The translations under genes were made by a program, and so were the position numbers. This document shows positions 34,531 to 43,969 of a DNA stretch of 64,000 nt, piece by piece. The stretch lies in NCBI GenBank assembly GCA_934630705.1, contig CAKTWP010000009.1, forward strand, positions 14,937-78,936, in the 5' to 3' direction. The notes under the pieces are model-generated. The model saw only the letters and a program-made list of their open reading frames with translations. It searched no databases and was not told where the DNA came from. Within the stretch, counting starts at the first letter, position 1. Each line of letters begins with the position of its first letter. Origin of the DNA: an uncultured Clostridia bacterium. GTDB taxonomy: Bacteria; Bacillota; Clostridia; Christensenellales; Aristaeellaceae.

Positions 34531-35322
34531 ATGCCAAGCAAAAAACAGGAAATCCCGGAAGCAGATCATGCCGGCCATCGGGAACGGCTGCGGGAACGGT
34601 TTCGGCTGGATGGATTGCAGGGCTTTGCGCCGCATGAAGCGCTGGAGCTGCTGCTCACCTATGCCATTCCCCGAATCAATGTGAATCCCCTGGCCCATCG
34701 GCTGATCGATCATTTTGGCGGCCTGCCCGGCGTGCTGGAAGCCACGCCTCAGGAGCTTTGCCAGGTAAACGGCGTGGGCGAACGGACGGCGGCAATGCTT
34801 GCGCTGATGCTGCCCATGATGCGGATGTATGAGCAGGAAAAGCTCACGCCCAAACGCCAGCTGGCCACCTATGCCGATCTGGTGGCCTATTGCCGTTCGC
34901 TGTTTTTAGGGATGAACGACGAGCAGTTTTACGTTCTATGTTTTGACGCGCGGCTGCGGCTGCTTTCCGCCGAGCTGATCGCCACGGGCATGCCCACGGC
35001 GGTGGAGGCGTCTCCCCGGGCCGTGCTGCGCCAGGTGCTGCGGCATAACGCCGTGGGCGCGGTGATTTCCCATAATCATCCCAGCGGCTCGCCCCTTCCC
35101 TCGCAGGAGGATATGGACGTGACCGCCGAAATCAAGCGCCTGCTGGATGGCGCGGAGGTGCGGCTGTATGACCATGTGATCGTGGGCGGACAGGAGCATT
35201 TCAGCTTTCAGCGGGAAGGCTTGCTGGAAACAGGCGGCGGCCTGATCGCTTTCCCCCAGCGCGAATCCACGCCGCTGGCGGCGGATCGTCCCCAGCGCGT
35301 GCTGTCGCCCAAGGGAAAATAA
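34531..35322 (+). CDS. radC: RadC/MPN-domain DNA repair-associated protein
   Basis: 263 residues: N-terminal helix-hairpin-helix region (about 50-90, VNGVGERTAAMLALML) and C-terminal JAB/MPN metalloprotease-like domain with SHNHPSGSPLPSQEDMDVT near 188 (His-x-His-x10-Asp Zn motif), then LYDHVIVGG. Once thought to be a repair protein; the true role is unclear. Follows GH127 by 37 bp. Confidence 0.92.
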   Translation: MPSKKQEIPEADHAGHRERLRERFRLDGLQGFAPHEALELLLTYAIPRINVNPLAHRLIDHFGGLPGVLEATPQELCQVNGVGERTAAMLALMLPMMRMYEQEKLTPKRQLATYADLVAYCRSLFLGMNDEQFYVLCFDARLRLLSAELIATGMPTAVEASPRAVLRQVLRHNAVGAVISHNHPSGSPLPSQEDMDVTAEIKRLLDGAEVRLYDHVIVGGQEHFSFQREGLLETGGGLIAFPQRESTPLAADRPQRVLSPKGK

Positions 35323-35343
35323 GCCCCGTTGAAAGGATGCATC

Positions 35344-35952
35344 ATGAACAAACGCAAAAAGAGCATAGGAAAAAGAATTATGCACGGAATCCTATTTTGT
35401 GTAATCGCGGCGGTATGCTGCTTCGGGCTGGCGCTGGGCGCGCTGTGCTATGCCCAGGCCCATGCGGAGCAAAGCGCCGGCACGTCCGACGCCCTCATTG
35501 TGCTGGGCGCGCAGGTATATTCCTCCGGAGAGCTCAGCCCCCAGCTGGCGCTGCGGATGGAAGCAGCATGGGCGGCCTATCAGAAATACCCACGGATGAT
35601 CGTGGTCTGCGGCGGTCAGGGCGGCAATGAGCCGCTGCCCGAGGGCGAAGCCATGCGGGCCTGGCTGCTGGAAAAGGGCGTGCCGGACGATCAGGTGATT
35701 GCCGAAACCACCTCCATGAACACCCTGCAGAACCTGCAAAACGCCATCGCCCTGCTGCCTGCCTCCGCACAGCGGATCACCATCGTCACCAGCGATTATC
35801 ATCTGCCCCGGGCCCTGCAAATCGCCCGGGATCTGGGCGTGGAAGCGGACGGCATCGGCAGCCCCTGCAAGCCCGAATACTGGATGAAAAACCATGCCCG
35901 GGAAGTGCTGGCCTGGGGAAAATACTTTCTGAACAGAATTACGGGCCAATAA
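35344..35952 (+). CDS. YdcF-like (DUF218) membrane protein
   Basis: 202 residues: an N-terminal membrane helix (about 13-35) then a DUF218 Rossmann-like domain with ALIVLGAQVYSSGELSP near 49, VVCGGQGGNEPLPEGEAM, ETTSMNTLQNL and TSDYHLPRAL near 148. Members such as SanA/YdcF are linked with envelope integrity and vancomycin tolerance; the reaction is not established. The ATG at 35344 has AAAGGA 7 bases upstream, better than one 15 bases earlier. It lies 21 bases after radC. Confidence 0.85.
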   Translation: MNKRKKSIGKRIMHGILFCVIAAVCCFGLALGALCYAQAHAEQSAGTSDALIVLGAQVYSSGELSPQLALRMEAAWAAYQKYPRMIVVCGGQGGNEPLPEGEAMRAWLLEKGVPDDQVIAETTSMNTLQNLQNAIALLPASAQRITIVTSDYHLPRALQIARDLGVEADGIGSPCKPEYWMKNHAREVLAWGKYFLNRITGQ

Positions 35953-35983
35953 GGCATATCGAAAGCTCTATAAAGAAACATAA

Positions 35984-36015
35984 AAAACGAGACCGCTTTG
36001 CCACGGTCTCGTTTT
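35984..36015. terminator. bidirectional intrinsic terminator
   Basis: Stem AAAACGAGACCG (35984-35995) / CGGTCTCGTTTT (36004-36015), 8-base loop, GATTTGAT after it. Separates the convergent YdcF and sugar isomerase genes. Confidence 0.9.
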
Positions 36016-36027
36016 GATTTGATGATT

Positions 36028-36855
36028 TCAGCCCGGCAGCCGATTCCCCAGCCAATCCCGCAGATGCGCCGCAGAAAGGCGCATGGCTATCATTTGATCC
36101 GCCGCGCCGAAATGCTCCACGGAAAGAAAGCCCTCATAGCCATCCCGGGCCAGCTGCTTCACCAGCCGTTCCACCGGCACTTCTCCCTCCCCGATCGGGC
36201 TGGGATACATCAGTTTTCCGCCCACATCCGCCAGCGCGCTGCCCGGCGCGCCAAAGGCGGCGTCCCGCCGCCGATCCTTCAGATGCACATGTCGCACCCA
36301 CGGCCGCAGTCTCCGATAGGCCGCTTCCGCATCCTCCAGCATGTAGGCAAAGTTTCCTGTGTCAAAGACGCATTCCAGTCCCGGCACAGCGTTCAAAAGC
36401 GCCATCACGCCGTCGCATCCCGCGCAGGGCGATGCAGTCAGGTCATAGTCCTCCACGCCGACCGTTATTCCCCGCTCCCCGGCCTGGGCCACCATTTCCC
36501 GAAGGGGCCCGATAATCACCTGCCGCAAGGCGTTCATATCCTCGCCCTGCCGGGCAAATCCGGGCACGCAGAGCACGCGTTTTGCTCCCACCGCCTGCGC
36601 CGCGTCCAAATGCGCCTGAACCTGACGGCGATTTTCATCCGCGGTCTGATGGCCCAATTCATGCACCGCGTAAACGGATACTGCCTGCAGCCCGCACGCC
36701 TGCAGCCGGGCGATGCGCTCGGGGGTCAATTGCGCCATATCGCATTCCACGCTCCGATACCCCATCTCCCGTGCCGCCTGCAAGGCCGCCGTTTCGTCCA
36801 TGCCCTGCTGCGCCGCCCCCTCCAATACATGCGCCAGAAAAACGCTCAGCAGCAT
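36028..36855 (-). CDS. sugar phosphate isomerase/epimerase-like TIM-barrel protein
   Basis: 275 residues of the AP-endonuclease-2/xylose-isomerase-like fold. GVEDYD near residue 146, CVFDTGNFAYMLED near 177, VRHVHLKDRRRD near 202 and EGFLSVEHFGA near 245 hold the metal-binding Glu, Asp, His and Glu in the usual strand ends. Likely a ketose epimerase or inosose-type isomerase. Start ATG at 36855 has AAGGAG 7 bases upstream. Last gene of the second carbohydrate ABC locus, 49 bp after the membrane AraC gene. Confidence 0.82.
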   Translation of the reverse strand: MLLSVFLAHVLEGAAQQGMDETAALQAAREMGYRSVECDMAQLTPERIARLQACGLQAVSVYAVHELGHQTADENRRQVQAHLDAAQAVGAKRVLCVPGFARQGEDMNALRQVIIGPLREMVAQAGERGITVGVEDYDLTASPCAGCDGVMALLNAVPGLECVFDTGNFAYMLEDAEAAYRRLRPWVRHVHLKDRRRDAAFGAPGSALADVGGKLMYPSPIGEGEVPVERLVKQLARDGYEGFLSVEHFGAADQMIAMRLSAAHLRDWLGNRLPG

Positions 36856-36904
36856 CGTTTTCGCTCCTTTTTTATTGCCGGATTGCCGGCATTGCATGGA
36901 TTCA

Positions 36905-39208
36905 TCAGCAGGCAGCCCTGCGATATTCGCCGGGCGTCATGCCCTCATATTTTTCAAAGGTGCGAATCAGGGAATTGGCGCTGCCAAAACCGCTTTGCGC
37001 CGCAATGTCCTTCAGCGGCAGGCCGCTCTCCCGGATCAGCTGCCGGGCATGGGCCACCCGGCGGCCATTGAGATAATCGGTAAAGTTCACGCCCTTCTTT
37101 TGCTTGAAATGGCGGCTGAGATGATTGGGCGAATAGCCCAGCGCCTGAGCCACCACGTCCAGATTGATGTTTTCCTGAAAGTGCGCTTCCACATAGGCCA
37201 CCGCCTGATCGGTAATGGAGCTTTGCATTTTCACTGGTCGGGCGAAGGCGTCCGCTGCCAGCGTCAGGTTGGACAGCACAATATCCCGGCAGCGCTGCCA
37301 GGTGTACACATCCTTGCTGGGATCGATGTGGATCAGATCCGTCGCCACGGTTTCATCCTTGCGCTGCACCAGCCGGCGAATAAACCGGTTAATCACGATG
37401 CAGGCGGATTGATACGCTTGATACGACACGTTCTCCCGCCGGTTCCGATCCAGAATATCCTCCGTATAAGGGATCAGGAAATCCAGCGCTGCTTTTTCCA
37501 GATGCACCCGCAGCTGAATTTCCATATCATCAGGCAGGAAAGGCACCAGCGCCGCTCCCGTCTGCGCCCCAGCCCACCAGATCTGGTCCTCGCTTTGCAC
37601 AGGCCGCTCCTGCAGCGCCTGCAGGGCCTGGGCATAGCAGGCATTCAAATCCTGCACCCGGCCCACCCGCTGGCTCACGCCGATATAAAACGTCGCCTGC
37701 GGAATGCGCTGGCACAGGCCTTCGTGGAGCTGGCGCAGCGCCTGGCCCAGCGCCGCTTCCTCCTCCGCGGTTTGCAGACACAGGCACAGGGTGTATTCAT
37801 CCGGCCGGGTGTCCACCGCATCAATGAGCCATCGGCTCAGCTTTTCCCGCATGAATCGCACAAATTCCTGATGATAGCCGAAATCGGAGAAGAATTGTTC
37901 ATCCACGTCCGGGGGCATATCCATCCGCACCACTGCCGCCTGATAATTGCCTGCCGGAAGCGCCAGCGCGTTTCCCGGCACGGCCCCCAGGCTTTCCTCC
38001 ACGGACGGGCTGCCTATCAGAATTTTATACAGCACCGATTGCAGCACCAGATGATTGCTGCTTTCCACGGTTCGGTGCATGGAATGGTTCGTCTGCAAAA
38101 GCTCCAGAATCCGCTCGGTGATAAAGGCGGTTTCATCATCCCGCCCGGTTCGGGTGCGGGCAGGATCCAGCGCATTGAGAATCCGCTTGAAGGGGCGATA
38201 CATGCGCCTTGGCATAATCAGCGCATAGCCCAGCATCAGCGCCACGGCCACCGCCGTGACGATTCCCGCCGCCTGAAACACCCGATCAAACCCGGAAAAC
38301 ATCTGCTGATCCGGGGTAAAAATCAGATATTCCATATCCAGAATGGCGGATTTCCGATGGGACAGCAGCCCCCAGCCCGGCCAATGCTCGCTGGCGTTGC
38401 CCAGACCAGCGCTGTGCGCTTTTTCGATCAGCAGCCCGCATTGCTCCGCTGGCTGATTGGCCAGAATCACCTGCCCCTCCGAATTGAACATGCAGATCTG
38501 GCGGCTGCTTGCAAACTCCTGATCCCGAAGCACCTTATCCAGAAATTCCTTATCCAGCACCACGCAGACCGTTCCCCGGATGCCGGCGGCGCTGCCGGGA
38601 ATGCTTTGCAGCAGATACACGCCGGACAGACCGGTCACGTCGTCGCCATTGTAAAAGGCGCTTGCGCCCTTGTCCCGTGCGCTGTCCCGATAAGGGTTCA
38701 GAAAGAGCGTCATCTGGGGATAATGGCCCGCAAGCATCTGTGAAAACGCTTCATATCCCTCCCCAAAGCGATTTTCATAATACACCTGGGCGCTGATCTG
38801 CCCCGATTTATTATACAGATACGGCGAATCGTTCCACCACAGCAGAATTTCATCAATGGCCGAGGAAGTAAAGGACAGGGTTTTGATCATCACAACCAGG
38901 TCCTTTTCGTTGGTCAGATAATCCGGCCGCTGGCGATAATTCCCGGTGGCCCGGCGGGAAACGGCATTGCTTTTGGCAATATCGATCATGGCATTCTGGA
39001 TGCCCGAAAAGGCTTCATCCATAAACGCGGCATGGCTGCCGATATAGGCGTCCTGACTCTCCGTCAGCTCGCTCACCAGACTGAAGCGCACAAAGGCCAT
39101 CACCCCCAGATTGACCGCCACGGCCACTGCTACCAGCGCCACCAAAACGGCCAGATAATTCCGGTAAATGCTGCCTCCCAGGCGCAGGCCATGCCGCTTT
39201 TCGCTCAT
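36905..39208 (-). CDS. membrane-anchored AraC-family regulator (second)
   Basis: 767 residues with the same build as the regulator at 21.3 kb: helix 1 (about 17-40), extracellular domain (about 41-305), helix 2 (about 312-332), and C-terminal AraC domain (about 660-765) with LDVVAQALGYSPNHLSRHFK and LKDIAAQSGFGSANSLIRTF. Probably activates the transport genes upstream in response to external sugar. Lies 167 bp after the binding protein gene on the same strand. GAGG precedes the ATG closely (about 5 bases). Confidence 0.9.
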   Translation of the reverse strand: MSEKRHGLRLGGSIYRNYLAVLVALVAVAVAVNLGVMAFVRFSLVSELTESQDAYIGSHAAFMDEAFSGIQNAMIDIAKSNAVSRRATGNYRQRPDYLTNEKDLVVMIKTLSFTSSAIDEILLWWNDSPYLYNKSGQISAQVYYENRFGEGYEAFSQMLAGHYPQMTLFLNPYRDSARDKGASAFYNGDDVTGLSGVYLLQSIPGSAAGIRGTVCVVLDKEFLDKVLRDQEFASSRQICMFNSEGQVILANQPAEQCGLLIEKAHSAGLGNASEHWPGWGLLSHRKSAILDMEYLIFTPDQQMFSGFDRVFQAAGIVTAVAVALMLGYALIMPRRMYRPFKRILNALDPARTRTGRDDETAFITERILELLQTNHSMHRTVESSNHLVLQSVLYKILIGSPSVEESLGAVPGNALALPAGNYQAAVVRMDMPPDVDEQFFSDFGYHQEFVRFMREKLSRWLIDAVDTRPDEYTLCLCLQTAEEEAALGQALRQLHEGLCQRIPQATFYIGVSQRVGRVQDLNACYAQALQALQERPVQSEDQIWWAGAQTGAALVPFLPDDMEIQLRVHLEKAALDFLIPYTEDILDRNRRENVSYQAYQSACIVINRFIRRLVQRKDETVATDLIHIDPSKDVYTWQRCRDIVLSNLTLAADAFARPVKMQSSITDQAVAYVEAHFQENINLDVVAQALGYSPNHLSRHFKQKKGVNFTDYLNGRRVAHARQLIRESGLPLKDIAAQSGFGSANSLIRTFEKYEGMTPGEYRRAAC

Positions 39209-39240
39209 AGGCTCCTCCCATGCGTCTTAAACCGCCTGAA

Positions 39241-39268
39241 GCCACACGGATGAAACCATCCGTGTGGC
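39241..39268. terminator. 12-bp perfect hairpin before the AraC gene
   Basis: GCCACACGGATG / CATCCGTGTGGC with AAAC loop. On the minus strand no U-tract follows, so it may act as an mRNA-processing or attenuation stem rather than a terminator. Confidence 0.45.
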
Positions 39269-39375
39269 CAGATTTCTGCGAAAATCAATCCTGATTCATT
39301 CCCGCAGCTTTACATTTTTTTCATCGCCGGGGCCGTGCTTTCACCGACACAGCCCGGACGAGCAAAGGCTTTCGT

Positions 39376-40674
39376 TTACTCCGCCACCCACACCCGGGCC
39401 GGATCGCGAACGATAATCTGCGCCTTGTTGTTATACAGATCCAGCAGGGTATCGAAATCCGCGATCCCTTCCAGTTCGGCCACATAGGCGTCCCATTCGC
39501 TCATATCCCGCAGGCCATAGATGAAGGCCGCTTCGTTTTCGGTGACGTAGGTGGCGATGTCGTTTTCCAGGCTGGCCTTTTCAGCGGCATCCTCCGCGCT
39601 GAAGATGGCAAACGCGGGCTCAAACACGGCTTCCTGCTTGCCCTCGGTGAAGTTCTTCAGGTTCAGCTCGTTCGCTGCCTGCTGCAGGGTGTACAGCGAG
39701 GTGCGCGCCACCGGGCCCATGCCCACCATCCACACCTCATACTGGGTTTCAAGGCCATAGGCAGCCTTGTCGATTCCCTCACGCAGGGTGGGCACACCGT
39801 CGATATAGTCAAAGGTCACGCCCTCGATGCCATAGTTGAAGTTATCCCGGCCCCACTTGGAAACCACCTGATCCATGTAAGCAGCCAGCAGTTCAGGATG
39901 CTTGGTCTGGCTGGAGCAGACGATGCCCCATCCGGGCAGGCCGTCGTGCTGATAGGCAATGGACATGCGGCGTACGCCGTTTTCATCGGCGGGAGGCGTC
40001 ATAGGCTGGATGTCAAAGGGCAGTGCCTCACCGGGCTGAACCTTGAAAATTTCCATTTCGGGAGAGCCGCTATACATCGCCGTGAAGGCCCACTTGCCGC
40101 TGGCAATCGCCGCCTGCTCCTGCTCAAAGGACATGGTGGCCAGCTCGGAATTGACCAGACCTTCGGAATAAAGGGTATGCATCAGCTCAATCAGTTCCTT
40201 GCGCTTGGCGCTTTCTTCCCGGTAGGTGGCCTTCCACTGGTTATCGGCAGTATCGAAATACACCACGTTCTGATTCTTCGCGCCGATGGAATACGCCATC
40301 CACTGTTGGGTGTAATTGATATTCCAGTAGGTCTGGAAAGGCACGATGGAGGGATCCTTGGCCTTGATGATGCGCATATCCTCCAGCATTTCGACAAAGG
40401 TGTCCGGCGCCTTTTCAATGCCCGCGGCCCGGAGCACATCCATATTCACAAACCAGCCTTCGCCGGAATAATCAATGGGCTGCACGCCGATGATGGCGTA
40501 GCGCGCGCCGTCCGCATTGCACACGTAGTTCAGATTAGGATAGGTTTCCACATGGAAGGTCACTTCTTCGCCGGTATAGGGGAAGGAAATGGGGGCTTCC
40601 TCCGCGCCGGCCATGCAGCACACGGACGTGAGCAGCAGCGCCGCACACAGAATCAGGGACAGGGTTCGTTTCAT
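39376..40674 (-). CDS. sugar-binding protein of ABC transporter, N-lobe shortened
   Basis: LplA-type solute-binding protein of 432 residues with a signal peptide (MKRTLSLILCAALLLTSVCC, then MAGAEE). The C-terminal two thirds match the family (WFVNMDVLRAAGIEKAPDTF, GWGIVCSSQTKHPELLAAYM). Compared with the 534-residue homologue at 19.4 kb, about 90 residues of the N-lobe are missing: the first strand FHVETYPNLN runs straight into NADGARYAIIG, which aligns with MYDGEIYAIP in the other protein. The reading frame is intact and AGGAGGAG precedes the ATG. Either a working short form or an in-frame deletion; binding may be altered. It is the last of the three transport genes, an unusual order. Confidence 0.85.
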   Translation of the reverse strand: MKRTLSLILCAALLLTSVCCMAGAEEAPISFPYTGEEVTFHVETYPNLNYVCNADGARYAIIGVQPIDYSGEGWFVNMDVLRAAGIEKAPDTFVEMLEDMRIIKAKDPSIVPFQTYWNINYTQQWMAYSIGAKNQNVVYFDTADNQWKATYREESAKRKELIELMHTLYSEGLVNSELATMSFEQEQAAIASGKWAFTAMYSGSPEMEIFKVQPGEALPFDIQPMTPPADENGVRRMSIAYQHDGLPGWGIVCSSQTKHPELLAAYMDQVVSKWGRDNFNYGIEGVTFDYIDGVPTLREGIDKAAYGLETQYEVWMVGMGPVARTSLYTLQQAANELNLKNFTEGKQEAVFEPAFAIFSAEDAAEKASLENDIATYVTENEAAFIYGLRDMSEWDAYVAELEGIADFDTLLDLYNNKAQIIVRDPARVWVAE

Positions 40675-40751
40675 GGTTTCTCCTCCTTTATTATATGATC
40701 GAGAGACGCTAAAAGCAAGCGTCTCAGACCTGCTGAATAAGAAACGTGCCA

Positions 40752-41657
40752 TCAGCCTTTTACCGCGCCGATCATCACGCCCTTGGCAAAGTATTTTTGC
40801 AGGAAGGGATATACGCACAGGATGGGGAGCATGGTGAGAATCGCGGCGGCGGCCTTTACGGTGCGCGGGTTGGCATTCACCATATCCAACATGCGGCTCA
40901 TATCGCTGCCGGAGGAAGTGTTCCCCTGCGTAATGTCCATGCTGATCATGATCTTGCGCAGGAAAATCTGGATGGGCATTTTGTCGCTGTCGGTAAGATA
41001 AATCAGGGCGGTGAAATAATCATTCCAGTAGCCCACAATGGTAAACAGAGACACCGTGGCCAGCAGCGCCTTGGACAGGGGAATAACGATGAACACCAGA
41101 ATCCGCAAATGGCCCGCGCCATCGATGGTGGCAGATTCCCGGAGAGAATCTGGAATGGTGTTGAAGAAATTGACGAACATGATTACGTTCCATGCAGATA
41201 CGCAGCCGGGGATAATCATCACCCACAGGGTGTTGAGCATGCCCAGATTGCGGATGTTCAGATAGGAAGGAATGAGCCCGCCGCCAAAGAACATGGTGAT
41301 CAGCAGCAGTACGTTAATCAGCTTCTTGCCCTTAAATTCCTTTACGGTCAAGGGATAGGCCATCAGTGCGGTGACGATCAGGCAGGTGAGGGTGCCGGTG
41401 GATGCATAAAGAATGGTGTTCAGATAATTACGCAGAATGCCCGGATCTGCCAGCAGCACCTGATAGGATTGGAAGGAAAAGCCTTTAGGGGTGAGGATCA
41501 TGTTGTTCGCCCCCACCAGCTGCTGGGGCGTACTGAAAGAAAGGTTCAGCGTCATGATGAAAGGATACAGAAAGATCAGGCATAGCAGCACCATCACCAG
41601 CCCATTCACATAATCAAAGAGGCCGGGGCGATTCAGCCGATGAGACTTCGCATGCAT
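40752..41657 (-). CDS. carbohydrate ABC transporter permease, LplC type
   Basis: 301 residues, six predicted helices, EAA loop LRESATIDGAGHLRILVFIV near 186 and C-terminal PFLQKYFAKGVMIGAVKG. Partner of the permease 14 bp upstream and of the shortened binding protein 77 bp downstream. Confidence 0.92.
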   Translation of the reverse strand: MHAKSHRLNRPGLFDYVNGLVMVLLCLIFLYPFIMTLNLSFSTPQQLVGANNMILTPKGFSFQSYQVLLADPGILRNYLNTILYASTGTLTCLIVTALMAYPLTVKEFKGKKLINVLLLITMFFGGGLIPSYLNIRNLGMLNTLWVMIIPGCVSAWNVIMFVNFFNTIPDSLRESATIDGAGHLRILVFIVIPLSKALLATVSLFTIVGYWNDYFTALIYLTDSDKMPIQIFLRKIMISMDITQGNTSSGSDMSRMLDMVNANPRTVKAAAAILTMLPILCVYPFLQKYFAKGVMIGAVKG

Positions 41658-41671
41658 CTTTTCAGGCCTCC

Positions 41672-42634
41672 TTAGAAAATGGAGCTGTCGCTGATCCTGC
41701 GGGCGATGAAATTGGTGGTCAGCAGGAAGAACAGCGAAATCACGGAATTGAACAGGTTAATGGCGGTGGTATAGCTGTAGCTGCCCCCCAGCACGCCTTC
41801 GCGATATACATAGGTAGAAATCACGTCGGAGGTCTTATAGGTCAGGGGGGAATACATCAGCAGGATCTTGGTGGAATCATTGCCCACGATGCCGCCCACG
41901 GCGAAGATCAGCAGAATAATGATGGTGGAGGAAATGCAGGGCAGGGTAATATGAATGGCTTTCTGGAAGCGGTTCGCCCCGTCCAGCACTGCGGATTCAT
42001 ACAGCTCCTGATTGATGCCCGAAATGGCGGCCAGATAAATGATGGAATTATAACCGATACCAGACCAGATGCCCGAAATGATATACAGCGGTCTGAACCA
42101 TTTGGGATCCGAGAAAAAGCCGATGGGCTTGCCGCCAAGCGCTTCGATAATCACATTGATAATGCCGCCGTTGGTGGAGCACATGTCCTTGAGAATGCCC
42201 ACCACGATCACCGTGGAAATGAAATAGGGCATATAGGAAATGGTCTGCACCGTGCGCTTGAATTTCTCCTGCCGCATCTCGTTAAGCAGCAGCGCCAGAA
42301 TGATGGGGGCAGGAAACGTGAAAATCAGCGATTCGATGCCCAAGGCGAAGGTGTTTCCCACCAGCCGGTCAAAATATGGCGAAGCGAAGAACTTGCGGAA
42401 GTGCTTCAGCCCCACCCATGCGCTGCCTGTGATGCCCTTTTGCGGATAATAATTTTCGAAGGCCATCAGGATGCCATACATGGGCAGATACTTGAACAGC
42501 ATCAGCGCTGCTATTCCAGGCAGCACCATGGCATACAGAATCCAGTTTCGCTTCATATATGCCCGCCAGGTGCGGGTGTGATGCAGCGGAGGAGAGATCT
42601 GCACCGTCTGCGCGGATTGCTTCAAATGTGCCAC
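41672..42634 (-). CDS. carbohydrate ABC transporter permease, LplB type
   Basis: 320 residues with six predicted helices; ITGSAWVGLKHFRKFFASP and EAA loop LYESAVLDGANRFQKAIHI are typical. Start is uncertain: GTG at 42634 has AGGA only 2 bases upstream, whereas TTG at 42625 would have the same box at a better distance of about 11 bases. First gene of the second transport operon; no ATPase gene is present. Confidence 0.9.
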   Translation of the reverse strand: MAHLKQSAQTVQISPPLHHTRTWRAYMKRNWILYAMVLPGIAALMLFKYLPMYGILMAFENYYPQKGITGSAWVGLKHFRKFFASPYFDRLVGNTFALGIESLIFTFPAPIILALLLNEMRQEKFKRTVQTISYMPYFISTVIVVGILKDMCSTNGGIINVIIEALGGKPIGFFSDPKWFRPLYIISGIWSGIGYNSIIYLAAISGINQELYESAVLDGANRFQKAIHITLPCISSTIIILLIFAVGGIVGNDSTKILLMYSPLTYKTSDVISTYVYREGVLGGSYSYTTAINLFNSVISLFFLLTTNFIARRISDSSIF

Positions 42635-42678
42635 TTCCTTTTCTGCTTCGCCTCAGGGAGGCTGTGCTTTCGGAAATA

Positions 42679-42706
42679 ATTATACGTTTTCCTCCCAAAA
42701 AGTAAA
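42679..42706 (-). promoter_or_regulatory. putative promoter of the second carbohydrate ABC operon
   Basis: Minus strand -35 TTTACT (42701-42706), 16-base spacer, -10 TATAAT (42679-42684). Confidence 0.55.
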
Positions 42707-42788
42707 TCTGCAAATTCCAACACCATCATCAATATCCTCCTTTTCGTTGGATTCTGTGATAATGCGGGATTTTTTCAGCCATTTTTGC

Positions 42789-42817
42789 TTGACAGCCCAT
42801 ACGCGGCTGTTTACCAT
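42789..42817 (+). promoter_or_regulatory. putative promoter of the metallophosphoesterase gene
   Basis: Plus strand perfect -35 TTGACA (42789-42794), 17-base spacer, -10 TACCAT (42812-42817), 60 bases before the start codon. Confidence 0.55.
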
Positions 42818-42876
42818 AACAGATAGTCAAAATGGCATTCCGGGATGGAATGCCGATCAAAGGGAGGCTTGTGACG

Positions 42877-43872
42877 ATGGAAGAGCTACGTTATCTCACG
42901 GATCATTACGATGAAAAAATCGCAAGGATTAACGCCTTTGGCGCGCCGCTGAATTTCATTTTCATTACCGATCAGCATAACCGCCTGAACGAGGACTGGT
43001 GCCGCAAGGCCGGGCTGCCCTATGAGCTGGCCGCCAACGCCATCCATTCCATGCAGTATATTCTGGACCGCTGCCCGGGCATTTCGTTCGTGGTTTCAGG
43101 CGGCGATATTGGGGATGATTATTTCCCGGATATGCAGGTGATCCGCGCTCAGCATCAGGAGGTAATGGACGCGCTGTACAGCCTGTCCGTGCCGGTGCAC
43201 TGCTGCATCGGCAATCATGACGATGTGACCGGCAATGCCGTGGACCATGGCTGGGATCAGCGGGAATTTGCCATCCTGCCCGATGAAATGCACCGGCTGT
43301 GCATGAAATATAATCCCACGGCGAAAAATTACTATTATATGGACGATCCCAGCGGCTATCGGTTCGTGTTTCTGGATGTGAGCGATAAATGCTATACCCT
43401 GGGGGTGGACGGAAAATATCCCTTCGGCTGGCGGGATGAAATCTCCGACGCGCAGGCCGAATGGCTGGAAAAGGAAGCCCTGGCTACAGATCGGCGGATC
43501 ATCGTATTCTGCCACGCGCCCCTGCATAACGCCGGCATTTTCGGCACGGAAGGAATGCCCCAGGGCATGAAGCCCTATGATGACATGATTAACGGCCCGC
43601 GGGTGTATCACGCGGTCAAAAGCTGCAAAAATGTGGTGGCCACGATCAGCGGGCACGTGCATTACGATAATCTGCTGTATGACGATGGGCTGCTGGTGGT
43701 CACCACGTTGTGCTCCTTCATGCAAAAATGGGCCCCCGGCTGCCCTGATCGCCAGGCGGGCACTATCACCGAAACCGCTTTCGACGTGTTTTCTATAAAG
43801 GATGATCTGGTGCAGATCACGCGCTTTGGCGCCGGCGAAGACCGGGTTGGCATGCTGGGGCTGCGGAAATAA
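42877..43872 (+). CDS. calcineurin-like metallophosphoesterase
   Basis: 331 residues with all five dimetal motifs in order: FITDQHNR (D-x-H) near 30, GGDIGDD near 74, GNHDD near 107, CHAPLHN near 213 and GHVHYDN near 255. Predicted cytosolic phosphomonoesterase or phosphodiesterase; no signal peptide. ATG at 42877 is chosen because GGGAGG lies 9 bases before it; earlier in-frame ATGs at 42832 and 42850 lack one. Transcribed divergently from the transport operon, so it may act on a sugar phosphate or phosphodiester from that pathway; this is inference. Confidence 0.87.
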   Translation: MEELRYLTDHYDEKIARINAFGAPLNFIFITDQHNRLNEDWCRKAGLPYELAANAIHSMQYILDRCPGISFVVSGGDIGDDYFPDMQVIRAQHQEVMDALYSLSVPVHCCIGNHDDVTGNAVDHGWDQREFAILPDEMHRLCMKYNPTAKNYYYMDDPSGYRFVFLDVSDKCYTLGVDGKYPFGWRDEISDAQAEWLEKEALATDRRIIVFCHAPLHNAGIFGTEGMPQGMKPYDDMINGPRVYHAVKSCKNVVATISGHVHYDNLLYDDGLLVVTTLCSFMQKWAPGCPDRQAGTITETAFDVFSIKDDLVQITRFGAGEDRVGMLGLRK

Positions 43873-43910
43873 CCAACGCAGCCGAGCCGGCTTCGGGCAA
43901 GCCCGATTGC

Positions 43911-43969
43911 CAACGCACCCCGGAATGGGAAAGAAGTATGCTTTTTCTTTCTCGCTCCGGGGCGCGTTG
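43911..43969. repeat. inverted repeat with CGCxCCCC arms between convergent genes
   Basis: CAACGCACCCCGGA (43911-43924) pairs with TCCGGGGCGCGTTG (43956-43969), one mismatch, loop with an inner GAAAGAA/TTCTTTC stem; TTGATTTGATAG follows. Similar in plan to 7818-7873. A second, weaker palindrome lies at about 44008-44052. Confidence 0.6.
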
